From positions 91,471 to 155,470 of the forward strand of contig DDQN01000089.1 of assembly GCA_002342685.1 (NCBI GenBank): a DNA stretch of 64,000 bases. The letters are read 5' to 3'. Below are positions 16,480 to 23,926 of this stretch, piece after piece (positions within the stretch are counted from its first letter, which is position 1; each line of letters opens with the position of its first letter). A program made the translations under genes and the position numbers. The notes under the pieces are model-generated. The model ran no database searches. It was not told where the DNA came from and worked only from the letters and a program-made list of their open reading frames with translations. This DNA is from Vibrio sp. UBA2441. Lineage in GTDB: Bacteria > Pseudomonadota > Gammaproteobacteria > Enterobacterales > Vibrionaceae.

Positions 16480-18216
16480 TTGTATAAACTTCGTCCATAT
16501 CAATCTGATTCTGTTAAAGCCGTAGTCCATTATTTTCGCAAGCACTCTACGCCTGCAGTTATCGTCCTTCCAACGGGTGCAGGTAAAAGTTTAGTTATCG
16601 CGGAACTTGCTCGCCTTGCCAAAGGACGGGTATTGATATTAGCCCATGTTAAAGAACTGGTTGAACAGAACCACGCCAAATACGAAGGCTATGATCTAAA
16701 AGGTTCCATATTTTCTGCTGGTTTGGGCCGAAAAGAGACCGAACAACAAGTCGTCTTCGCTTCTGTTCAATCCGTGGTGCGAAATTTGGATGCGTTTGCC
16801 AATCAATTTTCATTGTTAGTCATCGATGAATGTCATCGCGTTCCCGAAGATAAAAAAAGCAGCTATCAAAAAGTCATTTCTCACCTTACTGAACTTAATA
16901 CGGGTATCAAAGTTCTTGGTTTGACGGCTACACCCTACCGGCTTGGTATGGGGTGGATTTATCAGTATCACACTCGCGGACAAGTCCGCAGTGAAGAAGC
17001 AAAGTTTTTTAGAGATTGTATTTTCGAACTCCCAATTCGATATTTGTTAGACGAAGGTTTTCTGACACCCGCTAAACTGATAGACGCGCCCGTATTGAGC
17101 TACGACTTTTCTCAACTGAAGCCTGCAAATACGGGGCGTTATAAAGAATCCGAGCTGGATATGGTGATTGAAAGTTCCAAGCGTGCAACACCTCAAATCG
17201 TGCAACAAATCATGCAACACAGTAGCGATAAGCAAGGCATCATGATTTTTGCAGCCACGGTTCGCCATGCTCAGGAGGTTTTGAGCCTGTTACCTGCGGA
17301 ACAATCTTCTATCGTGATTGGCGATACTCCGGGCCCAGAACGTGACAAAATCATTCAACAGTTCAAAAATCGGCAGACCAAATATCTGGTTAATGTGTCG
17401 GTTTTAACCACGGGGTTTGACGCCCCGCACGTTGATCTTATCGCCATATTACGACCAACCGAGTCTATCAGCCTTTATCAGCAAATCGTTGGGCGCGGGC
17501 TTCGCCTTTCTGAAGGTAAAGACGAATGTCTGGTGCTTGATTACGCCGGAAACAGTTATGACCTGTACCAGCCTGAAGTCGGTAATCCCAAACCGGACTC
17601 AGAAAGTGACATTGTCACCATCCCTTGTCCTGCATGTGGCTTTAACAACAATTTTTGGGGAAAATTAGATAATAACGGTTTTCTTATTGAGCATTACGGC
17701 CGGCGTTGTCAGGGCTACTTTGAAGAAGAGGATGGAACGCGAGAACACTGCGGCTATCGGTTTCGGGCGAAATACTGCCATGACTGTGGAGCAGACAATG
17801 ATATCGCCGCCAGAATTTGCCACGAATGCGATGCAACCTTAGTAGACCCGGATAAAAAATTACGCGAAGCCCTCAACCTAAAGGATGCTCTAGTATTTGA
17901 ATGCCGGGATATGAAGCTCTCCACTCACAAAGATAAATCAGGCAAGAACCAGTTAAAAGTCACCTATATAGGCGATGAACAAGCGCAGGTTCATGAATTC
18001 TGGTCGTTAAACAGTAAAGGTCAAAAGAGTGCATTTTACAAACAATTCGTTCGTCCTCACCTTGCTGATCGTCACCGTCCATTTGACGAAAGTTCACCAA
18101 CCAAAGTTGTTAATAATCAACACCGTTTTCGCTTACCCCAATTTATCATTGCCAGAAAGGTAGGACGATTTTGGAAACTCAGAGACAAGATCTTTGAGGA
18201 TGAATTAACCCAATAA
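16480..18216 (+). CDS. radD: DEAD/DEAH-box helicase RadD (YejH), TTG start
   Basis: RadD is a superfamily 2 ATPase involved in repair and RecA-mediated recombination in E. coli. The 578-residue product matches it throughout: Walker A PTGAGKS at residues 31-37, DECH box at 116-119, motif III GLTATPYRLG, motif VI QIVGRGLRLS, and a C-terminal region with four-cysteine clusters (CPACGF, CQGYF, CHDCGADN, CHECD) that form zinc-binding sites. The start is a TTG at 16480, five bases after GAGG, giving the expected N-terminus (M)YKLRPYQ; no in-frame ATG exists nearby. It is divergent from rsuA, as in E. coli. Confidence 0.94.
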   Translation: MYKLRPYQSDSVKAVVHYFRKHSTPAVIVLPTGAGKSLVIAELARLAKGRVLILAHVKELVEQNHAKYEGYDLKGSIFSAGLGRKETEQQVVFASVQSVVRNLDAFANQFSLLVIDECHRVPEDKKSSYQKVISHLTELNTGIKVLGLTATPYRLGMGWIYQYHTRGQVRSEEAKFFRDCIFELPIRYLLDEGFLTPAKLIDAPVLSYDFSQLKPANTGRYKESELDMVIESSKRATPQIVQQIMQHSSDKQGIMIFAATVRHAQEVLSLLPAEQSSIVIGDTPGPERDKIIQQFKNRQTKYLVNVSVLTTGFDAPHVDLIAILRPTESISLYQQIVGRGLRLSEGKDECLVLDYAGNSYDLYQPEVGNPKPDSESDIVTIPCPACGFNNNFWGKLDNNGFLIEHYGRRCQGYFEEEDGTREHCGYRFRAKYCHDCGADNDIAARICHECDATLVDPDKKLREALNLKDALVFECRDMKLSTHKDKSGKNQLKVTYIGDEQAQVHEFWSLNSKGQKSAFYKQFVRPHLADRHRPFDESSPTKVVNNQHRFRLPQFIIARKVGRFWKLRDKIFEDELTQ

Positions 18217-18337
18217 AAAATATACTCAGGTATAAACCCGTTTCAATCGAAATTTGGTCACTCATTCAGGTTTTGTTCATAATCTGTATAGTATCCTTAA
18301 CGATCGAATCATTACTACACTCGGAATACCAAATAAA

Positions 18338-18997
18338 ATGAAAGTACTTATAGTGGAAGACGACATCGCACTGGCGAAACAACTCAGCACAGCCCTAGAA
18401 TCAGAAGGCTGGACAGCAGAAAATGCGATTGATGGTATAGATGCTTTGTATAGAGCGACTTCCGAATCCTGGGATGCTATCGTACTCGATTTAGGCCTGC
18501 CCAAGTTAAACGGCATTGCTGTTTTAAAGGGCATTAGAGATGAGGGGATCCGAGTCCCAGTAATCATCCTCAGCGCTAGAGACACATTAACTCAACGCAT
18601 TGAAGGGCTAAATGAAGGCGCAGATGATTATTTAACCAAACCTTTCGAAATGCCAGAGCTCATTGCACGATTGCAAGTTCAAATTCGTCGTCAATCTGGC
18701 ACTGCTTCGCCCATCATTAAAGCAGACTCGCTCGCGCTAGATACCGTCTCTTCCAAAATATCGCTCAACGGCACGCCACTTACCCTAACCGCACTTGAAT
18801 ACAAGGTACTTTCTTATTTCATCAGAAACAGCGACAAAGTCATATCCCGGACAGAGTTGGTTGAACATATCTATAAACAAGATTTCGACAGAGACTCAAA
18901 TACCATTGAGGTTTTCATCGGGAGGCTTCGCAAAAAACTAGGGGCAGACAAAATCAAAACCGTTCGAGGCCTGGGATACAAACTCAATGCAGATTAA
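18338..18997 (+). CDS. OmpR-family response regulator (PhoP/QseB-like)
   Basis: A 219-residue two-component regulator. The receiver domain has the acidic pocket EDD at residues 7-9, the phosphoacceptor Asp51 in IVLDLGLP, the conserved Thr/Ser (LSARD) and Lys in DYLTKPFEMPEL. The C-terminal winged-helix (about 125-219) binds DNA and ends with the typical VRGLGYKL. I start at the ATG at 18338 (MKVLIVEDD); an upstream in-frame start would add 28 residues foreign to the family. It overlaps the kinase gene by 11 bases, so the two form an operon. Sequence type is closest to PhoP/QseB regulators, but the regulon is unknown. The RCC1/OmpA cassette begins 255 bases downstream of the kinase. Confidence 0.9.
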   Translation: MKVLIVEDDIALAKQLSTALESEGWTAENAIDGIDALYRATSESWDAIVLDLGLPKLNGIAVLKGIRDEGIRVPVIILSARDTLTQRIEGLNEGADDYLTKPFEMPELIARLQVQIRRQSGTASPIIKADSLALDTVSSKISLNGTPLTLTALEYKVLSYFIRNSDKVISRTELVEHIYKQDFDRDSNTIEVFIGRLRKKLGADKIKTVRGLGYKLNAD

Positions 18998-20318
18998 TTT
19001 ATCTTCCGCGCGCGACAGGATAACTCACCGGTTCTCTCACCTTAGTGTGAGAAATCGCTTATTACTCGTAACTGGCTTATGGGTCAGCTTAATGATTGCA
19101 GCGGCTGGCACTATTATTCCGGGCTTACTGCATTACCAACTGGAAAAAAATGCACAATCAGAGCTCAAATTCACATTAAACGAACTGTATACACAACTGG
19201 AAAACGGCACCAGCCCGGATACCGAAAGTATACAAATATCAAACGCCAAACTTTACGAGAAAAAACAAGACAGATTCTGGCAAATAGAACTGGAAAAAAA
19301 TCTCATCAGGTCCCCTTCTTTGGCGCATCACCAGTTAACAGATAAACATAACGCTAATTTAGGCGAACTCATTAAGGTATCCGAGAAATTCAGGCTTGCA
19401 GGTTTAGGCAAAGTCAAAATCACCGTCGCCATGGATGATGACTCTCTGGAAGATAGTCTGGCTACATTAATCGGCGTGTTATGGTTTATATTGGTCTGCT
19501 TATTCATTGGCGTTTTGGTTTTAAGTGTAATTCAAGTTGGCTGGTCATTAAAACCAGTAACCAAAATGCAACAGGAGTTAATTGAACTTAAGTCTGGCAA
19601 TATATCCAAACTCGAAGGGAATTACCCACAAGAGTTATCCCCTCTGGCGGACAGTTTAAATGATCTTCTTTTCCACTATCAGGAATTATTACAGCGTGCC
19701 CGCAACCACACCGGCAATATGGCTCACGCGCTGAAAACACCGCTGACGGTACTCAAAAACCAGATAAATCAATACCCTAATGCAGAACGAACCGCTTTGA
19801 CCGCCCCCATCGATGATATTCAGAAATACATCGATTATCACCTTGGACGAGCTCGTATAGCCGGTTCTTCAGCCATTCTTTCGGTTAAATCGAGCCCTTC
19901 AGAAAGAGTAGAAGCAATGAATATTGCTTTTGATAAAGTGTACGCACAACAAGATATTCTTCTTATCAATGAACTGGATGACGAGCTACAGGTAAATGTC
20001 GAAACCACCGATTTAGACGAAATGCTCGGCAATATATTAGAAAATGGTTATAAATGGGCAAAATCAACCATTCGTGTCTATTCTCAACCCTACTCGGATA
20101 ATCGGGTTAATCTGATCATTGAAGATGATGGTAAGGGTATTAAGGATAACGAATATCAAGCTGTTCTCCAAAGAGGTGCCAGATTAGATGAAACCGTAAA
20201 AGGCAGCGGATTAGGCCTGAACATTGTGCATGACATCGTGCTCAGCTATCAAGGTTCCATACAGCTAGAAAAAGCTCAATTAGGCGGCCTTAAAGTAATA
20301 TTGACCCTACCATGTTAA
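18987..20318 (+). CDS. Sensor histidine kinase (PhoQ-like H-box)
   Basis: A 443-residue inner-membrane kinase. Two membrane segments (about 25-47 and 160-183) enclose a periplasmic sensor of roughly 110 residues. A HAMP-like stretch (VGWSLKPVTKMQQEL) leads to the phosphorylated His247 in NMAHALKTPLTVL, the PhoQ-type H-box with HALKTPL. The ATPase domain shows the N-box (LENGYKWA), DDGKGI and GSGLGLNIV. It should phosphorylate the response regulator encoded with an 11-base overlap upstream. The periplasmic domain has no obvious acidic cluster that would argue for divalent-cation sensing as in PhoQ, so the signal is open. Confidence 0.9.
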   Translation: MQINLSSARDRITHRFSHLSVRNRLLLVTGLWVSLMIAAAGTIIPGLLHYQLEKNAQSELKFTLNELYTQLENGTSPDTESIQISNAKLYEKKQDRFWQIELEKNLIRSPSLAHHQLTDKHNANLGELIKVSEKFRLAGLGKVKITVAMDDDSLEDSLATLIGVLWFILVCLFIGVLVLSVIQVGWSLKPVTKMQQELIELKSGNISKLEGNYPQELSPLADSLNDLLFHYQELLQRARNHTGNMAHALKTPLTVLKNQINQYPNAERTALTAPIDDIQKYIDYHLGRARIAGSSAILSVKSSPSERVEAMNIAFDKVYAQQDILLINELDDELQVNVETTDLDEMLGNILENGYKWAKSTIRVYSQPYSDNRVNLIIEDDGKGIKDNEYQAVLQRGARLDETVKGSGLGLNIVHDIVLSYQGSIQLEKAQLGGLKVILTLPC

Positions 20319-20351
20319 TTATTAAACCAGAATAATTTCCGCTTATTCATT

Positions 20352-20389
20352 AAACGATTTTATTATTACCATAGAATCGTTTCAATTTT
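20352..20389 (+). terminator. Terminator of the two-component operon
   Basis: AAACGATT (20352-20359) pairs with AATCGTTT (20375-20382), followed by CAATTTTT on the plus strand, 34 bases after the kinase stop. Confidence 0.6.
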
Positions 20390-20408
20390 TATTATCAATA
20401 ATTAAACT

Positions 20409-20446
20409 GCCCTTATTAAAGAATATTATTATTCATTAATAAGGGC
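20409..20446. repeat. Long AT-rich hairpin upstream of the first RCC1-repeat gene
   Basis: GCCCTTATTAA (20409-20419) is perfectly complementary to TTAATAAGGGC (20436-20446), and the enclosed loop can pair further (GAATA / TATTC). No U tract follows on either strand, so it is not a classic terminator. It may be an operator, an mRNA structure or a barrier. The rest of this 254-base gap is AT-rich with no clear promoter. Confidence 0.45.
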
Positions 20447-20572
20447 TACCTCCTATTCCCTTAACATACAGAATTGCATACATTATGAACCTCCCATACT
20501 TTCGATTTTAAACCATGCCCATTTTAAATTTAATCACTATTTACAATTTTAGCAGAACCAAAAGGTAACACC

Positions 20573-22612
20573 ATGATTCATAATAAATTACCTATTCTCT
20601 TTGTAATAGCACTCGCATTCTTTGGATATAACAATAGTAGTGTTATCGGCAACATATTTGGTCATGCTATTCATGCTAAATTCACTTCCCTTGATTTTTA
20701 TGGACAGCACAAAAACGGACAAACCATCACTATTACTTCAGAATGTAACCATTGCGATGCAGAAGATATTAGCTATCAACTATGGATAGATAGCAACGAT
20801 GACCATATTTTCACACAACAAGAGTTACTCAACGACAAACTCGTTACTAACTATATTGCCCAAAACCAAGATCATGATAAAAAAAACAGTAATATCATTT
20901 CATCATCAACGAACTTAACCATAACCCCACAAATGCTTGGCCACTTAATACGTATAGAAGTAAGTAGTAACGGAGCACATACTCAGTCACTGACCATCAG
21001 CCCCCCACAAGGCTTAAAAAACATCGTCCCACAGCCGCTATCCTCCGCCATCACAGAATTTGCAGCATTAACGCAGCAAGGAACCGTAGTAACTTGGGGG
21101 CATGGAGAAGATAGCAATTCTGGTAGCTACTATGATGTTAAACAAAAAAAACACATCCAAATTGCTAAACATTTAACCCATGTACAAAACGTATACAGCA
21201 GCGGAAATGCATTTTCAGCTCTGCTCCATGATGGAACCGTTAAAGCGTGGGGGAAAGAATACCATGATGAAGACAACAGCTATGAGCACTCTATCCATAG
21301 TGTCAACATGCTTACTGACGTGAAAGAAATCGTAAGCACCGTCGGGCCCGGTGGTGCCTTTGCTGCTTTACTTGAAGACGGCAGCGTCAAAACTTGGGGA
21401 GTGAGTCGGCACGGTGGAGACGGTACCCGCTATGACATCGCAACAAAAAAGTATATTCAAATTGCTGACAATCTTAGTGATGTTAAAAAAATTTATCGGA
21501 ACTATAGTGCGTTTGCCGCGCTAAGTCACGACGGCACGGTCAAAACATGGGGAGATAAATTTAGAGGTGGAGATGGGTCATATTACGACTCATCAATCGG
21601 TCAAAATGTTCAAGTTGCAGACACACTAAACGGAGTCAAAGAGATTTACTCAAACAACTATGCTTTTGCCGCTTTACTAAATGACGGTTCAATAAAAACG
21701 TGGGGAGACAGTTTCCATGGGGGAGATGGGACTTATACTGATCCCCATACAAAAAACCTAGTTCAGGTTACTAACCAACTAACAGGGTTAGTGGAAAACA
21801 TATACACCAACGGCGGCTCTTTCACAGCACAACTTAAAGATGGCTCCTATAAAACATGGGGAAGCAGCAATACAGGAGGTGATGGGGGCTACCAGAAAGA
21901 CGATTATCATGAATTTAGTTCTGTAACTTCGTTCTTAAATAAATCACAAGTAAACAAAATTTATAGTACGCATGGTTACGAGGGTAACGGCACCGTATCT
22001 GGCGGTGACGTTTTTGTTACCTTACTAAAAGATGGTAGCGTCAAATACTGGGGCGGCAATAATACAAAGCAAACCGATGGCTCTTTTCGGGATCACAATG
22101 GTAACTCTGTACCTATTATGAATGCACTCACTAACGTAAAAGAGATTATCTTTGGTGGCGAAAAAAAACCAACACTCATTGTGGCTTTGCTGGAAAACGG
22201 AACCATAAAAACATGGGGTGGAGAAAACCAGCCCTATAATTTAATACCGTCCACTCCCAGCCAAAAAATTGAAAATTTACATAATGTAAAGAAAATCGTT
22301 GCCAATTCAACTGCATTCGCAATCCTTAGCGAAACAGGTGACATTAACGTTTGGTCACCGTATCAAAATAACAACTTTTATGATGCAAACGGCCGACTTC
22401 AATTTGCAGACAGTGATGATGTCGATATCAGCCTTAGCAAAGATATCGTACCTGTGGGTAACTCTTTTGCGATAATAATGAAAGATGGCTCTATACATAT
22501 TCTGTCCCAAACTAAATTCTCCACTTTGCAACGAGACAAAGAGTTTGGACAACTCAACAATTATAATAAAAAAATACAAACATCCTATTTAGTAAAAGAA
22601 AGCACTTTGTAA
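20573..22612 (+). CDS. RCC1-repeat protein with EF-hand-like N-terminal domain (non-lipidated paralogue)
   Basis: A 679-residue predicted exported protein. A hydrophobic N-terminus (residues 5-17) resembles a signal sequence, but at the lipobox position it reads FFGY, not FFGC as expected from its paralogue at 23927. Residues 55-90 hold a CxxC pair (Cys58, Cys61) and an EF-hand-like loop starting DSNDD (73-84), with His where glycine is usual. From about residue 155 there are nine to ten repeats of about 50 residues, each with a FAALLxDGSVKTWG core, the pattern of RCC1-type beta propellers. The C-terminus ends YLVKESTL, identical to the paralogue. A clear AAAGG lies 8 bases before the ATG. 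It shares no recognised catalytic site. Role unknown; surface binding or adhesion is a guess. Confidence 0.7.
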   Translation: MIHNKLPILFVIALAFFGYNNSSVIGNIFGHAIHAKFTSLDFYGQHKNGQTITITSECNHCDAEDISYQLWIDSNDDHIFTQQELLNDKLVTNYIAQNQDHDKKNSNIISSSTNLTITPQMLGHLIRIEVSSNGAHTQSLTISPPQGLKNIVPQPLSSAITEFAALTQQGTVVTWGHGEDSNSGSYYDVKQKKHIQIAKHLTHVQNVYSSGNAFSALLHDGTVKAWGKEYHDEDNSYEHSIHSVNMLTDVKEIVSTVGPGGAFAALLEDGSVKTWGVSRHGGDGTRYDIATKKYIQIADNLSDVKKIYRNYSAFAALSHDGTVKTWGDKFRGGDGSYYDSSIGQNVQVADTLNGVKEIYSNNYAFAALLNDGSIKTWGDSFHGGDGTYTDPHTKNLVQVTNQLTGLVENIYTNGGSFTAQLKDGSYKTWGSSNTGGDGGYQKDDYHEFSSVTSFLNKSQVNKIYSTHGYEGNGTVSGGDVFVTLLKDGSVKYWGGNNTKQTDGSFRDHNGNSVPIMNALTNVKEIIFGGEKKPTLIVALLENGTIKTWGGENQPYNLIPSTPSQKIENLHNVKKIVANSTAFAILSETGDINVWSPYQNNNFYDANGRLQFADSDDVDISLSKDIVPVGNSFAIIMKDGSIHILSQTKFSTLQRDKEFGQLNNYNKKIQTSYLVKESTL

Positions 22613-22850
22613 AGATAAAGGTAATAACCTCCCTTATTTAATAAACAAGCCCAGCACTTACTTATTAAATACATTGAAAACATTACAGTTGCATCAAAAC
22701 AACTTCCATCATTTAATAACATTTAATTAATTAGCATTAATTTAAATTAACGCATGTAATATGCCATATTTTAAACTCATCGATTCATTTACATTATCGC
22801 AAACGATATACGCATTTTCTCTTACTTCAAACAAAAAGCATAAATAACCG

Positions 22851-23921
22851 ATGACAAAAACTTCATATAATCTAATCTTATGGATTTATCTTCTATTTCC
22901 ATTATCCGCATTAGCAGAGCAGAATAGTAATGAAAGTCCATTATCCCCTTCCCCGTATTATGTGGGAATTAAAGCAGGCATAGGCATTGCCGATGATGGT
23001 AGCTATTCACCAAGCGATCCAAATAACACGATATCCGGTCTATATGGCGGATTTCAGTTCAATGACCAATGGGCGTGGGATATCGGCTACCAATACCATT
23101 CTGAGTTGGAATCCGTTGACGGTGTAAAAGTGAACACATCGCTATGGGAAACCGCGATTCGTTATGACTACGGCTTAACGCAAAACAGCTATTTATACAC
23201 CCGTTTAGGTATCGTTTATTGGGATATTGATAAAACCGTCCCAAAGTTGCGCTCTACACTTCATGAACAAGGATTCTCTCCTACCGCAGAGCTAGGCATC
23301 GGTTACAAAATAACCCCACAAATAAAACTCAATGCGGGTTACCAATATATTCACAAACTTGGAGGCTCTACTACTGATTATTATGATAATCACGCTGTTA
23401 TCGTCAGCATTGACTATCGCTTTAGTAGTAACACTTCAGTCGAGCAACCGGCCCTCCAAAAACCCGTTTCAATTATTTTCAATGAGCTTACCGATATTAC
23501 CCCTCCTCAGAAAATCAAACGGACAAAGCCACAAAAAATCATTCTCTCAGAGCAGATATTTACCTCTTTATTTGACTTTGACAGCAGCCAGCTAAAAAGC
23601 TCCGCAAAGCCGTTTCTGTCAAAAATAATAACCCTGCTGGCCAATAACCCCAACGTAAAAATCGACAGCGTAGGCCATACCGACTCCACTGGTTCTAGCC
23701 AATACAATCAACATTTATCAGAGCAGCGCGCGCAAGCAGTGGCTAATTATCTTGCCGAACTGGGGCTTTCTGCCTCTCGAATCAATGTCGTCGGCAAAGG
23801 AGAAACCATGCCGATTTCAACCAACGATACTGCCGAAGGGAGAGCCGCCAACCGACGAGTTGAGATCATCATCCCGCCAATGGAATTAACGACTACTTCA
23901 ACCCCAAATACTGCGGAGTAA
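22851..23921 (+). CDS. OmpA-family outer membrane protein (beta barrel plus peptidoglycan-binding domain)
   Basis: A 356-residue outer-membrane protein. A signal peptide ends around ALA-EQ (residue 22). Residues about 35-195 are an eight-stranded OmpA-type barrel with alternating aromatic strands (YYVGIKAGIGIA at the start, AVIVSIDYRF at the end). After a proline-rich linker, residues about 235-345 form an OmpA C-terminal domain with FDFDSSQL, GHTDSTGSSQYN, LSEQRAQAV and GRAANRRVEI, which bind peptidoglycan diaminopimelate. The stop overlaps a possible ATG of the next gene, so it is coupled to the RCC1-repeat lipoprotein. It stands between two paralogous RCC1-repeat genes, suggesting a shared surface assembly; that is inference. 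It is distinct from the usual housekeeping OmpA by context only. Confidence 0.85.
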   Translation: MTKTSYNLILWIYLLFPLSALAEQNSNESPLSPSPYYVGIKAGIGIADDGSYSPSDPNNTISGLYGGFQFNDQWAWDIGYQYHSELESVDGVKVNTSLWETAIRYDYGLTQNSYLYTRLGIVYWDIDKTVPKLRSTLHEQGFSPTAELGIGYKITPQIKLNAGYQYIHKLGGSTTDYYDNHAVIVSIDYRFSSNTSVEQPALQKPVSIIFNELTDITPPQKIKRTKPQKIILSEQIFTSLFDFDSSQLKSSAKPFLSKIITLLANNPNVKIDSVGHTDSTGSSQYNQHLSEQRAQAVANYLAELGLSASRINVVGKGETMPISTNDTAEGRAANRRVEIIIPPMELTTTSTPNTAE

Positions 23922-23926
23922 TGGCT

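Noticed and set aside
18254..18337. N-terminal extension of the response regulator
   Set aside because: The added 28 residues precede the canonical receiver start MKVLIVEDD and match nothing in the family.
20409..20446. Intrinsic terminator
   Set aside because: The stem is strong but no U tract follows on either strand; a better terminator for the kinase lies just before it.
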